A stretch of 51,407 nt of DNA from Ferrimonas kyonanensis DSM 18153 (GCF_000425405.1 NZ_AUDJ01000037.1:1-51407), one strand, 5' to 3'; positions 26,094-34,668 are shown, numbered from the stretch's first letter. Numbers and translations are program-made. Notes: generated by a model not told the origin, from the letters alone.

Positions 26094-27055
26094 AAGTACT
26101 AGTAACTGGTGGTAGTGGATTCATTGGCACTCGATTAGTAAGTAACTTATTAGAAGAGGGGCATGAGGTTGTTATTTTTGATAAAGCTGAGAGCAAGTGT
26201 TTTCCTGAGTTAGTTTATTTGGGAGATGTGCGGGATCTGAGTGCGCTTTCTGAAGCTTGTAAAGGAGTAGACGTAATATATAATTTGGCTGCCGAGCATG
26301 CTGATAATGTATCACCTTGCTCATTGTATTATGACGTGAACTGTATGGGTGCCGAAAACGTAACTAAAGCCGCAAAGGAAAATGAAGTTAAGAGTATTGT
26401 TTTCACGAGCTCAGTAGCAGTGTATGGTCTCGATAAAGATAACCCGAGTGAAGAAACTAAGCCGGAGCCATTTAACGAGTATGGCAAAACAAAGCTCGAA
26501 GCTGAAAATATACTTTGTGCTTGGGCAGCTGAGTCTGTTGAAAATTCGCTAACAATAGTACGACCCTCCGTAGTCTTTGGCGAGGGTAACAGAGGCAACG
26601 TATATAATTTAATAAATCAAATAGTTTCTGGTTCATTCTTAATGGTTGGTGCAGGAAACAATTTCAAATCAATGTCTTATGTTAAAAACGTAGCCAAGTT
26701 TCTGATGGGGAGAATTGAGTCTCCACAAGGTGTTAATATTTATAATTATGCAGATAAGCCAGATTTAAGTTCAAAGGAAATTGTTGGTGCAGTTTATGAA
26801 GAGACTGGTATTAAAGGCAAACCATTTCATTTGCCTTACACAATTGGATTGATTGGTGGTTTATCATTTGATTTGCTAGCTAAGTTGACAGGTCGAAAGT
26901 TCTCAGTGAGCTCCATAAGGATAAAAAAGTTTTGTGCTAATACAACCGTAAATTCTCAGAAGGCTATGGAGTCTGGTTTTTCGCCTGAGTATACAATTGA
27001 AGCAGGACTGAAGCGGATGGTTAGAGAAGATTTCCCAAGAAAGAGTCGATCATAA
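26090..27055 (+). CDS. NAD-dependent epimerase/dehydratase (extended SDR)
   Basis: A 321-aa extended SDR with 'VLVTGGSGFIGTRL' (NAD site), 'GDVRDLSALSEAC', 'FTSSVAVYG' and catalytic 'YGKTK' (YxxxK), then 'RPSVVFGEGNRGNVYNLI'. It acts on a nucleotide sugar, most likely as a 4-epimerase or 4-reductase; the C-terminal pattern resembles enzymes placed beside WecA-type transferases. It is the last gene of the tightly packed block 15.1-27.1 kb and is followed by IS debris. A GalE proper is present at 35.2 kb, so this gene probably handles a different sugar. Confidence 0.85.
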   Translation: MKVLVTGGSGFIGTRLVSNLLEEGHEVVIFDKAESKCFPELVYLGDVRDLSALSEACKGVDVIYNLAAEHADNVSPCSLYYDVNCMGAENVTKAAKENEVKSIVFTSSVAVYGLDKDNPSEETKPEPFNEYGKTKLEAENILCAWAAESVENSLTIVRPSVVFGEGNRGNVYNLINQIVSGSFLMVGAGNNFKSMSYVKNVAKFLMGRIESPQGVNIYNYADKPDLSSKEIVGAVYEETGIKGKPFHLPYTIGLIGGLSFDLLAKLTGRKFSVSSIRIKKFCANTTVNSQKAMESGFSPEYTIEAGLKRMVREDFPRKSRS

Positions 27056-27192
27056 AAACAATGGGTAAAGAAGCTCTAACTTCACTTAACCGAGAATTCA
27101 GATAATAAGAGCTATGCTCATGGTTGATAGGGGAGGAAGGCAACCGTTAGTATTGGTACGCTTCTTTTAGCTAAGAGTAAAACGAGATTGCC

Positions 27193-27486
27193 ATGAGCTA
27201 CAAGCAGTCGACTGAGAGCCAAAGATATCAGAACTCTGTCTTTCTGGCTCGTGGCGTCTCACAAGCAGTCATTGCCAAAACTATTTGTAAACTCAAGTTC
27301 TGTATTTCTTGAGAGCTGAGTTGAAACAGCCAAACTAATGTGAGCTCTGACCTCTGCTCCCTGTGTTGCGTATCAACAAGTAATGCGGTGTCAAACCGTA
27401 ACTGCCAAACGATGTAACCCGCGATAAGTCATAGACTTCATTTAGACCACGCTGGCGCTTGACTTGAGTCCAGAGCAGATAAAGCA
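27193..27486 (+). pseudogene. IS30-family transposase remnant (N-terminal part)
   Basis: Starting at ATG 27193 the frame reads 'MSYKQSTESQRYQNSVFLAR', then 'GVSQAVIAKTI'. This matches the N terminus of IS30 transposases (MSYKQLTEGQRYQI...). It continues as 'CIS*ELS*NS', where the expected 'STISRELSRNS' has both Arg codons (CGA) turned into TGA. In another frame from about 27365 the sequence continues 'AYQQVMRCQ' and ends 'LALDLSPEQI', an IS30 hallmark. Similarity stops where the IS3-family element begins (27491). I find no IS30 sequence beyond the other IS end, so the rest is deleted. An old, decayed insertion. Confidence 0.72.
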
Positions 27487-27550
27487 ATATATGTAATGAT
27501 CCAGAGAAGAACTGCACAGGGTATAGTGCTATTCAGATCAGGAGTCAGTC

Positions 27551-27859
27551 ATGCAGCACGAACCAGAACTAAAGCGATGGACCGCCAAGCGAAAGGCGGA
27601 GTTGGTCAAGGAGATCATCAAGGGCAAGACCGCGGTCAAGGAAGCCGCCCGAAACTTTGATCTCACGCCAGCCGATGTTGAACGCCGGGTAGATGACGCC
27701 ATGAAGGGGATGGGGAACGCCCTCAAGGCCAACCCCATGGACGTCAGGGAACAATATGAGAATAAGATTGATGATCTTCACGCTGCCTATGGCGAAGCGA
27801 TGCTTGAGGTTAAGTTCCTAAAAAAGTTGCAGCTCCATCTCGACCAGGACGACGGATAG
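27551..27859 (+). CDS. IS3-family transposase OrfA (helix-turn-helix/leucine-zipper part)
   Basis: A 102-aa protein: 'LKRWTAKRKAELVKEIIKGK' and 'TAVKEAARNFDLTPADVERRV' form a helix-turn-helix, followed by a coiled-coil tail 'YENKIDDLHAAYGEAMLEVKF'. It binds the IS ends and joins OrfB by programmed -1 frameshifting: the slippery heptamer A_AAA_AAG lies at 27820-27826, in register, near its 3' end. Confidence 0.85.
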   Translation: MQHEPELKRWTAKRKAELVKEIIKGKTAVKEAARNFDLTPADVERRVDDAMKGMGNALKANPMDVREQYENKIDDLHAAYGEAMLEVKFLKKLQLHLDQDDG

Positions 27860-28679
27860 TCCAGCAAGTCAGGGATGAGATGGCCAAGGAAGGTCACCCG
27901 ATCACCATAAGCCAAGCGTGTCGTTGGTCGGGGTTGCCCCGCCGCAGCTTTTACTACCGAAGCCGTAGGCAGCCGCCTAAGTTGAACGAGGTGCTTGCTC
28001 AACGGGTAAAGCGTGTCATTGACGCGTTGCCTTACGCAGTGTATCGAACGGTGGCCTACCTGCTTGGTGAGAACAAGAACACCATCCAGCGTCTGATGAA
28101 GCTCAAAGGCTGGCAATGCCGCAAGCGCGCCATTGGCTTTCGGCCAAGGGTGGAAGCGAAACGCTCCGTGGCTGATGCACCGAATAAGCGCTGGTCAACA
28201 GATATTGCTCGAGTCTGGTGTGGCGAACAGGATCGCTGGGCCGCTCTGACTTTGGTCATGGACTGCCATACCCGGGAAGTGCTGGGCTGGAGCCTGAGTA
28301 AACGGGGAAATGCTAAATCGGCCGTTGCAGCCTTAGAAGATGCCTTGCTGACCCGTTACGGCACGATTGGTAAAGTCACCGCAGGCTTACAGCTACGAAG
28401 CGATAATGGCTTGGTGTTCACATCCAAGCTGTATACCGGCAGGCATACCAATATGGGCTGAAGCAGGAGTTCATCCAACCTCATACACCGCAGCAAAATG
28501 GCATGGTGGAGCGGTTAATCCGAACCATCAAAGAACAATGCTTGTGGATGCATAATTTCAGCTCTCTGCCGGAGGCGAGAAACGCCATAGGTAAATGGCT
28601 GGAGTTTTACAACAATGAGCGCCCGCACCAAGCGCTCAAGATGAAAACACCGGCTGAGGTGAACGCCTTAGCCGCATAA
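27820..28679 (+). pseudogene. IS3-family transposase OrfB (DDE integrase), frameshifted
   Basis: After a -1 slip at 27820-27826 the frame reads 'VAAPSRPGRRIVQQVRDEMA' into the internal ATG at 27880, and carries an rve integrase core: first Asp in 'RWSTDIARVWCGE', second Asp in 'LRSDNGLVF'. At about 28436-28438 the frame breaks: translation ends at 28461, whereas the -1 frame continues 'YGLKQEFIQPHTPQQNGMVE' with the catalytic Glu, then 'YNNERPHQALKMKTPAEVNA' to a stop at 28677. Restoring one C in the ACC-GG context rejoins the two halves, so a 1-nt deletion has inactivated the enzyme. The alternative, a sequencing error, cannot be excluded. Confidence 0.85.
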
Positions 28680-28977
28680 GTTGTGCAGAAAAGGCTGGGT
28701 CATTACATGATATTGACCCAGGAACCTGTGTAACAATAGAGCCAAGCTAAATACACGAACTTAAAAATACTGGAGTGATAGACATGATGGTTTTCTGTTT
28801 AAGAAAAAATTTATATGGCTCGAAATTTAAAAGTTTTTATTCATAATCTTGATTGCTGAAGCCGGTTAATATTCTTGCCCCAAATTTTCTATTGGTGATG
28901 AGTTTATGGCTAATTTTATAATTGTTTAAACAGTCTGGCTTTGTGGTTAGTGCCAAAATAAAAAGTTGAAAATAGAA

Positions 28978-30444
28978 ATGAAATATTTTAGCTCGGTTAT
29001 TGCTGTTGTGTTTGTATCGGCACAAAGTCAAGCAGCCAGTTCTTTTATTAGTCTGCAAGATAGTTATTTAAATGGAAGAATCGACCAGCTTGTAGTGGTC
29101 TCTGATATGCCAGTCTTAACGAAGCCATATAATGTAAAGCAGGTTCGATCTTATCTGGGGCTTATTCGAAAGAAAATTCCAGGTCTATACAATGAGATTA
29201 ATAATGGACTATTGCCATATGAAAAAAGCGGCGAAATTCAAAGAGGCGAAGTATTAGTCGCTGCAGCAGCTGAACCAGATCATAAGCAGATAATGCCGAA
29301 TGGCAGAGGTGAAACGGCTTCCTCGACTTATCGTGTATCCGCATCTGCCCAATATAAGTACGCAGATTGGCTGGTTGCTTCGGTTGGTGGATTAGCTTTT
29401 GATGGCGAGAGTGGAGCCGATGATCTTTTGCCTGTAGACTCTTACATTGCCATTGGTTGGGATAGCTTTCAGTTAGATTTTGGTTATAGAGAACATTGGT
29501 TATCGCCGTTTTCAGACTCTGCAATGCTAATGTCGACCAATGCGCGCCCTTCTTTTTCGGTGGGGATTAGTAATCCTGTAGCATTTGAGAGTCTGTGGAA
29601 TCTGCATTATGAGGTATCAGTTACCCGTCTAGAGGAACACGATACGATTTTGTATGGCGATGAAGTCGAGTCTGGTCGCCCTGCTATTTTGATGACTCAT
29701 TTGAGCATTGAGCCGGTTAAAGGTTGGACTATTGGCGCCAACAGAACTATGCAATTTGGTGGTGGATCTCGCGAGGTGAGCTTAAGTTCGATTTGGGATG
29801 CATTCTGGGATCCGGTATCAAATGACAATAATGCATCAGATAGCTTTGAGGATTGTGAGTCAGAGCAGGCAAATCTGTGTGAGTTCGGCAATCAACAAGC
29901 TTCAATTACTACTCGCCTTAATTTTCAAGGTGATACGCCTTTCTCTATTTACGGTGAGTATGCTGGCGAAGATACCGCAAGTCATTCGAACTGGAGATTG
30001 GGTAACATTGCAGTCTCCGGTGGGCTTAATATCCCATTTCTTCCTGAGTATTTATTAGGTAGAGATTGGTCGTTCACTTACGAGTTCACTCAATGGCAAA
30101 ATGCTTGGTATAACCATTACATTTATAAAAATGGTTACACCAATGATAGTGTTGGCATGGGGCATTGGTTCGCCAATAACCGCGATGATCAAGATGGTGT
30201 TCCTGGTACAGCTAATATGGTTAAGTTGGGTTGGCAGCGTGGATATAGAGATAGATATGAATTTGTCTATCGCCAGATGAAGAATGATAACAATAACTCG
30301 AGCCAAAGCTATACAACAGCCAGAGAGTTAGATGTCCGTTATTTTGGTCGCTGGAATGATCAAGACTGGGGGTACCGAATTTATGGTGGCCAGACAGTTT
30401 ATGACGATAGCTTTGTTCGCGGTGAAATCAGCTTAGGGTGGTAA
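28978..30444 (+). CDS. Wzi-family capsule assembly outer-membrane protein
   Basis: A 488-aa protein with a signal peptide (MKYFSSVIAVVFVSAQSQA-AS). Its pattern is that of the Caps_assemb_Wzi barrel: 'DSYLNGRIDQLVVVSDMPVL', 'YRVSASAQYKYADWLVASVG', 'SYIAIGWDSFQLDFGYREHW' followed by 'LSPFSDSAMLMSTNA', 'FTYEFTQWQNAWYNHYIY', and a C-terminal aromatic ending 'GEISLGW'. Alternating amphipathic strands fill the sequence. Wzi holds capsule polymer at the cell surface. Start at ATG 28978; the RBS is weak and purine-rich. A TTG at 28966 would only add four residues. It is separated from the rest of the locus by the IS. About 270 bp upstream are AT-rich with no other gene. Confidence 0.88.
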   Translation: MKYFSSVIAVVFVSAQSQAASSFISLQDSYLNGRIDQLVVVSDMPVLTKPYNVKQVRSYLGLIRKKIPGLYNEINNGLLPYEKSGEIQRGEVLVAAAAEPDHKQIMPNGRGETASSTYRVSASAQYKYADWLVASVGGLAFDGESGADDLLPVDSYIAIGWDSFQLDFGYREHWLSPFSDSAMLMSTNARPSFSVGISNPVAFESLWNLHYEVSVTRLEEHDTILYGDEVESGRPAILMTHLSIEPVKGWTIGANRTMQFGGGSREVSLSSIWDAFWDPVSNDNNASDSFEDCESEQANLCEFGNQQASITTRLNFQGDTPFSIYGEYAGEDTASHSNWRLGNIAVSGGLNIPFLPEYLLGRDWSFTYEFTQWQNAWYNHYIYKNGYTNDSVGMGHWFANNRDDQDGVPGTANMVKLGWQRGYRDRYEFVYRQMKNDNNNSSQSYTTARELDVRYFGRWNDQDWGYRIYGGQTVYDDSFVRGEISLGW

Positions 30445-30446
30445 CG

Positions 30447-30965
30447 ATGAGAGTTTTATTTCTAATGGTGACTTTTATTGTATCACCTTTCGCTATGGCA
30501 GATTGGGCATTTCAGGCTGGCTTGGGGGGTACTTATCTCTATCAAGATAATGCTGATACTGGTACAGACAGTAGTGTTCGACCCAACTTGCAGTTCGGGG
30601 TGTTTAAGCCGGTCTCTGATACCTGGAGTATGGGTACGGCTATAGAGTATGTGCCGGATGATATCATGGGCTCTGGCGCAACGGGCAACCTGATGATGTG
30701 GCGCGTTGCAGAGTTTGGCTACCAGTTTGCCGAAAAGTGGGCAGTTAGCTTTTATGGCGGTGCGGCTAGATACGACCGTGAAGAGCCAGGTTGGGGTTAT
30801 GGGTTAGGCGGCGGCGTGCTGTGGTTGTTAGGTGATCGCTGGGCCTTGTCTGGTGAGCTAAATTGGACCAGCACTGACATTTCCCTCGAAAATGATGGTG
30901 TTACGGCTTCTGGTAAGAAGGATGATTTCATCTGGACCTCTTTGGTGCTTAAGGTTCGGTTTTAA
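30447..30965 (+). CDS. Small outer-membrane beta-barrel protein
   Basis: A 172-aa protein with a signal peptide (MRVLFLMVTFIVSPFAMA-DW), alternating hydrophobic strands and a C-terminal Phe in 'WTSLVLKVRF', the usual outer-membrane barrel targeting signal. An 8-stranded OmpW/OmpA-like barrel is plausible. It begins 2 bp after the Wzi-like gene with AGGG 8 nt upstream, so the two are co-expressed. A role beside Wzi in capsule retention is inferred from position only. The GC content is rising again towards the flanking chromosome. Confidence 0.75.
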   Translation: MRVLFLMVTFIVSPFAMADWAFQAGLGGTYLYQDNADTGTDSSVRPNLQFGVFKPVSDTWSMGTAIEYVPDDIMGSGATGNLMMWRVAEFGYQFAEKWAVSFYGGAARYDREEPGWGYGLGGGVLWLLGDRWALSGELNWTSTDISLENDGVTASGKKDDFIWTSLVLKVRF

Positions 30966-30976
30966 GGGGCTATTTT

Positions 30977-31435
30977 ATGCAGTTGTTTGAGCTTTCCTCG
31001 TGCTCGGGTTTGCCTGAAGAAGTTGGTAAGTGCATTCGCCATGTGTTGTCTTTGGGGGAGATCCCGGCGGGCCTTTTTGAGGTACCGGGGTCAGTCATTA
31101 AGGCTATTGGGATTCGATATGTCACTAAGGGGTCATCGGTACCTGTGGTTGCCGAAAACCATCAACGGGTAGTGGATGTGCATGTTGTTGTTCAAGGTAG
31201 CGACGGTGTAACTGTTGTTGCTGAAGAGGCTGCAGTCCCTAGTGGTGATTACTGCGATAAGGATGACTATCAGTTGTTTGATGTTAGCGGTGATCTTGAG
31301 CTGCAAGAGTTGACTGCAGGGCGTGTTGCTGTTTTTGAACCTTATGAGATTCACGTTACTGGGCGCGCTGTTGTTGAACCTGGTGATGTTGTTAAGGTGG
31401 TATTGAAGGTTCCTACTGAGCTGTTTGAGGGGTAG
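30977..31435 (+). CDS. YhcH/YjgK/YiaL-family (DUF386) cupin-like protein
   Basis: A 152-aa protein. The family block is visible: 'ENHQRVVDVHVVVQGSDGV' (for EaHrkyiDiqyvleGeE), then 'DKDDYQLF', then 'LTAGRVAVFEPYEIHVTG' (for gxFaiFFPxDxHxP), then Lys before 'VVLKVP'. Members are cupin-fold sugar-binding proteins; some act as anomerases of sialic acid or in sugar uptake. It is 11 bp after the beta-barrel gene with AGGGG as RBS. It may process a sugar of the polysaccharide, which is inference. It is the last gene before a repeat cluster. Confidence 0.72.
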   Translation: MQLFELSSCSGLPEEVGKCIRHVLSLGEIPAGLFEVPGSVIKAIGIRYVTKGSSVPVVAENHQRVVDVHVVVQGSDGVTVVAEEAAVPSGDYCDKDDYQLFDVSGDLELQELTAGRVAVFEPYEIHVTGRAVVEPGDVVKVVLKVPTELFEG

Positions 31436-31452
31436 CGCCTAGGGTGGAGGCA

Positions 31453-31494
31453 AAGGGCTAAGAGCTAAGGGCTAAGAGCTAAGGGCTAAGAGCC
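31453..31494 (+). repeat. 14-bp tandem repeat, three copies
   Basis: AAGGGCTAAGAGCT repeats at 31453-31466 and 31467-31480, and with one mismatch at 31481-31494. The related motif 'ggcctaaggtcaaaagccaaag' then links successive palindromic repeats downstream. Confidence 0.85.
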
Positions 31495-32040
31495 AAAGAC
31501 ACTGGGTACCCGCGTACGCGGGCACGACAGTCAAGGTCCAAGGCCTAAGGTCAAAAGCCAAAGACGCTGGGTACCCGCGTTCGCGGGCACGACAGTCAAA
31601 GGCAAAGGCCTAAGGTCAAAAGCCAAAGACACTGGGTACCCGCGTACGCGGGCACGACGGAAGGTTGGTTGGATAGCTGAGGTTACCGTGTAGTGTTTGC
31701 GTGACCTGAGGCTAAGGTTAAAGGCAAAGACGCTGGATTCTTGCGTTCGCGCGAATGACGAGGGGCGGGAAGACGCCGGGTACCCGCGTGTGCGGGTACG
31801 GCGGTTAAGGGCAAAGGCCCAAGGTCAAAAGCTAAAGACACTGGGTACCCGCGTTCGCGGGCACGACGGTGGGTTGGTTGGAGTTCTCTGGTTTCCGGGT
31901 AGTGTTTGCGTTACCCGGGGCTGAGGTTCAAGGCAAAGACGCTTGATTCTCGCGTTCGCAAGAATGACGAAAGTCTGGAAGATCCTGGGTACTCGCGTTC
32001 GCAACAATGACGAAGTGTGGGTACGGCGGTCAAAAGCTAA
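31495..32040. repeat. Palindromic repeat cluster 3
   Basis: Gene-free. A-type palindromes, here in reverse orientation (ctgggtacccgcg..cgcgggcacgac), recur near 31502-31530, 31567-31597, 31632-31660, 31778-31802 and 31840-31868. B-type copies (ctggattctt/ctcgcg..cgcgaatgac) lie near 31733-31760 and 31940-31970. Three successive A copies are separated by near-identical 35-nt spacers (cluster periodicity about 65 nt). C-type copies are not evident in this cluster. The remaining ~150 bp to glmM show nothing clear. Confidence 0.85.
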
Positions 32041-32192
32041 AGCGCGACATACATGGTGTCGTGGGTACGTCAGTGATTAATGTTAGTATGTAGTTTCTTT
32101 CTTATTTGGTCGCTGTGCACTGTTGAGTGGAGTGACATTTTTGTATTTAGGTCGTGCAGGGTGCAGACCGGGTTTTAATGGATAGAATATTT

Positions 32193-33536
32193 ATGTCTCG
32201 AAAGTACTTTGGTACCGATGGTGTACGTGGTCTCGTTGGTCAATCTCCAATTACTCCCAAGTTTGCAATGAAACTTGGCTGGGCTGCCGGAAAGGCATTA
32301 GCCAACCAGGGAAATAGCCGAGTGTTGATTGGCAAAGACACCCGCATCTCAGGTTACATGTTGGAGTCGGCCATGGAGGCGGGCTTTGTTGCAGCCGGTA
32401 TCGATGTGGCCTTTTTGGGGCCTATGCCAACGCCAGCGGTGGCTTACCTTACCCGCACCTTCCGTGGCGAAGCCGGTGTGGTTATCAGTGCCTCCCATAA
32501 CCCCTACCATGACAATGGTATCAAATTTTTCTCTGCGGACGGTACCAAACTCAGCGATGAGGTGGAGCTGGAAATTGAGTCCTGGTTGGATAAAGAGATG
32601 GACTGTGTACCGTCTGAACAGCTTGGACGCGCCACTCGCGTCAGTGATGCCGCCGGTCGTTACATCGAGTATTGCAAAGCCACGTTCAGTCGCGAATACA
32701 GCCTCCAAGGGTTGCGCATCGTGCTGGATTGCGCCCATGGCGCCACCTACCACGTGGCGCCGCCGGTCTTTACCGAGCTGGGTGCTGAGGTTATCACCAT
32801 TGGCAACGAGCCTAACGGCACCAACATCAATGCGCAGTGTGGTGCCACCCACCTTGATGCGCTACAGAAAAAGGTCGTTGAAGTGCGCGCCGACTTCGGT
32901 ATCGCCTTCGATGGCGATGGCGACAGGGTGATGATGGTTGACGGTGACGGTACTAAACTCGACGGCGACATCATTCTGTTCATCTTGGCTAAGCACTGGC
33001 AGAAAAAAGGCATCCAGTTTGGCGGTGTGGCCGGCACCCTGATGGCCAACATGGGCTTGGAACTGGCACTGAAAGAGCGCGGCATTGAGTTTGCTCGCTC
33101 CAAAGTGGGCGATCGTTATGTGGTCGAACTGCTGAAACAAAAAGGCTGGACACTGGGTGGTGAAAACTCAGGCCACATTTTGTCTCTGGATCACTCCTCC
33201 ACCGGTGATGGCATTGTCGCGGCATTGCAGGTGCTCCAGGTACTGGCAGAAACCGGTCAGACTCTAGAGCAGGCTCGCTCCGGCATGACCATGTTGCCCC
33301 AGGTACTGATCAATGTGCGCTTCTCCGGCAATACTACGCCACTGGAGGCTGAGTCGGTAAAGCAGGCGGTCTCCCATGTTGAGCAGGAGTTGGCCGGTCG
33401 TGGTCGGGTATTGTTGCGTAAGTCGGGCACCGAGCCGTTAATTCGGGTTATGGTCGAGGGCGAAGATGAGGCTCTGGTTCGAGCGTTGGCACAAACCATT
33501 GCCGATGAAGTCGCTCGGGTTGACTCTGCAGCCTAA
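32193..33536 (+). CDS. glmM: Phosphoglucosamine mutase GlmM
   Basis: 447 aa, full length for GlmM. It interconverts glucosamine-6-phosphate and glucosamine-1-phosphate on the way to UDP-GlcNAc. It starts '[13 protein letters not shown]' as in the family. The phosphoserine loop is '[18 protein letters not shown]' with the active Ser near residue 101, metal loop '[13 protein letters not shown]', sugar-specificity loop 'GGENSGHI', and phosphate-binding '[15 protein letters not shown]' at the C terminus. Start at ATG 32193 follows this alignment; the frame open from 32154 adds 13 unrelated residues. It is not next to ftsH/folP as in most gammaproteobacteria but heads a block of polysaccharide-precursor genes. 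Confidence 0.95.
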   Translation: MSRKYFGTDGVRGLVGQSPITPKFAMKLGWAAGKALANQGNSRVLIGKDTRISGYMLESAMEAGFVAAGIDVAFLGPMPTPAVAYLTRTFRGEAGVVISASHNPYHDNGIKFFSADGTKLSDEVELEIESWLDKEMDCVPSEQLGRATRVSDAAGRYIEYCKATFSREYSLQGLRIVLDCAHGATYHVAPPVFTELGAEVITIGNEPNGTNINAQCGATHLDALQKKVVEVRADFGIAFDGDGDRVMMVDGDGTKLDGDIILFILAKHWQKKGIQFGGVAGTLMANMGLELALKERGIEFARSKVGDRYVVELLKQKGWTLGGENSGHILSLDHSSTGDGIVAALQVLQVLAETGQTLEQARSGMTMLPQVLINVRFSGNTTPLEAESVKQAVSHVEQELAGRGRVLLRKSGTEPLIRVMVEGEDEALVRALAQTIADEVARVDSAA

Positions 33537-33598
33537 TTCAGTGTGGCAGCAATGCGGCTGCCACTCACCGAACTCCACAGACCCTTAGGACGTCAAGG

Positions 33599-34660
33599 TT
33601 GCTGTTTTTTGAATTGTTATACCCCTATTACTTGCCTCAGTATTTGCCGGTTGCCATGGAGTGGCAAGCTCGGGGCGGTGAGGTTCGTTTTATCTGCCAC
33701 TACATCGATTCGGAGTTGATGCCCGGTTACCGGCAGACTTTGGCTGCAACTGGTATCGAGGTGTTTTGGGTAAATGGTGCCGAAGAGGTGGAGGCCTTGT
33801 GCCATCAGCATCAGCCAGACTGGTTTATCTTTGGCAATACTCAGCAACATTTCTCTTCCATGCCGGAAGCTACCAAAGTAGCTTTAATGCAACATGGTAT
33901 TGGTCCCAAAGCTTGTTATTTCGATATGCCCAAAGGCCGGGTCGATGTGCGTTTTGTCGAGGGAGAGCATCGACTGCGTCAGCTACAGGCACGCTATCCT
34001 GAACACCGATTTGTAGATACCGGCTACGCCAAACTGGATTCTATCGTTAATGCCGATAACGGCGAAAGCTTGACACAAACTTTGGGGTTGGATGCTGCCA
34101 AGCCAACAGTACTGTATGCGCCAACGTTTTTTCCTAGCAGCATTGAAAGCCTGCCGTTGGACTTTCCACAACACCTATTGGCATACAATCTGATCATCAA
34201 GCCGCATTACTTTTCGCTAACTAAAAAGCGTTACCGTAACCAGAGCAAAAGGCTGCACGATTGGGCCAAATCCCCCAATGTCCACCTGGTGCCGGTGGCG
34301 GATCAGGACATTACTGCCTATATGTCGTTAGCGGATCTGCTGGTAAGCGATGCATCATCCACGCTTTTGGAGTTTGCCGCACTGGATAAACCAGTGATAT
34401 GGTGCGACTTTTATCATCTGCGCTGGACCTACCGGGGGCCGTTGAAGTTTCGCTTGAAGCAGAGAATGGCGCCGGAGTTGAACCAGTACAAACCGTTGGC
34501 GACCGTGGTAGAACGCCCTGGGGAACTGGCTGACGCCATCGCGCATCAGCTTGCAAACCCCGGCCAGTTACGGGATGTTAGACATAGCCTGACTTCACAG
34601 TTAGTGGGCAGGGTCGATGGGCAATGCAGTCACAGGGTCGTGGACTGTCTGTTGAGTTAA
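33599..34660 (+). CDS. CDP-glycerol glycerophosphotransferase-family protein
   Basis: A 353-aa GT-B-like protein with the TagB/TagF pattern: 'KVALMQHGIGPKACYF', 'TVLYAPTFFPSSIE', 'LIIKPHYFS', and the donor-binding 'ADLLVSDASSTLLEFAALDK' followed by 'PVIWCDF'. It is shorter than Gram-positive TagF but covers the catalytic domain. Its likely job is to transfer glycerol phosphate, or a related alditol phosphate, from a CDP-activated donor to a glycan. The start is TTG 33599 with AGGA exactly 8 nt upstream. The TagD-like cytidylyltransferase starts 8 bp after its stop, which would supply the donor. A GTGGCAGC/GCTGCCAC hairpin sits between glmM and this gene at 33543-33564. Confidence 0.85.
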   Translation: MLFFELLYPYYLPQYLPVAMEWQARGGEVRFICHYIDSELMPGYRQTLAATGIEVFWVNGAEEVEALCHQHQPDWFIFGNTQQHFSSMPEATKVALMQHGIGPKACYFDMPKGRVDVRFVEGEHRLRQLQARYPEHRFVDTGYAKLDSIVNADNGESLTQTLGLDAAKPTVLYAPTFFPSSIESLPLDFPQHLLAYNLIIKPHYFSLTKKRYRNQSKRLHDWAKSPNVHLVPVADQDITAYMSLADLLVSDASSTLLEFAALDKPVIWCDFYHLRWTYRGPLKFRLKQRMAPELNQYKPLATVVERPGELADAIAHQLANPGQLRDVRHSLTSQLVGRVDGQCSHRVVDCLLS

Positions 34661-34668
34661 AGTGGATT

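Larger units (their letters stand above)
27491..28708 (+). mobile_element. IS3-family insertion sequence (about 1.2 kb)
   Basis: The ends carry an imperfect terminal inverted repeat of about 28 bp: ATGTAATGATCCAG...CTGCACA at 27491-27517 and its complement TGTGCAG...CTGGGTCATTACAT at 28682-28708. Between them are orfA and orfB in the IS3 arrangement with a -1 frameshift site. No clear 3-4 bp target duplication is visible, which suggests an adjacent deletion or old rearrangement. It is inserted in an IS30 remnant. GC content and codon use resemble the flanking chromosome more than the AT-rich island. OrfB is inactivated by a single-base deletion. Confidence 0.85.

Noticed and set aside
26090-27055. 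Second galE
   Set aside because: It is an extended SDR of the same superfamily but lacks several GalE-specific blocks that are present at 35.2 kb, so only a general epimerase/reductase call is made.
28784-28846. 20-codon ORF with GGAG upstream between the IS and the Wzi-like gene
   Set aside because: It lies in AT-rich DNA and has no recognisable features. It may be the 5' stub of a lost gene but cannot be supported.
32349-33499. Antisense and alternate-frame ORFs inside glmM
   Set aside because: They are shadows of a well-supported gene with canonical GlmM motifs. The same reasoning removes overlapping frames in mlaA, galE, ugd, the ABC exporter and the MFS gene.
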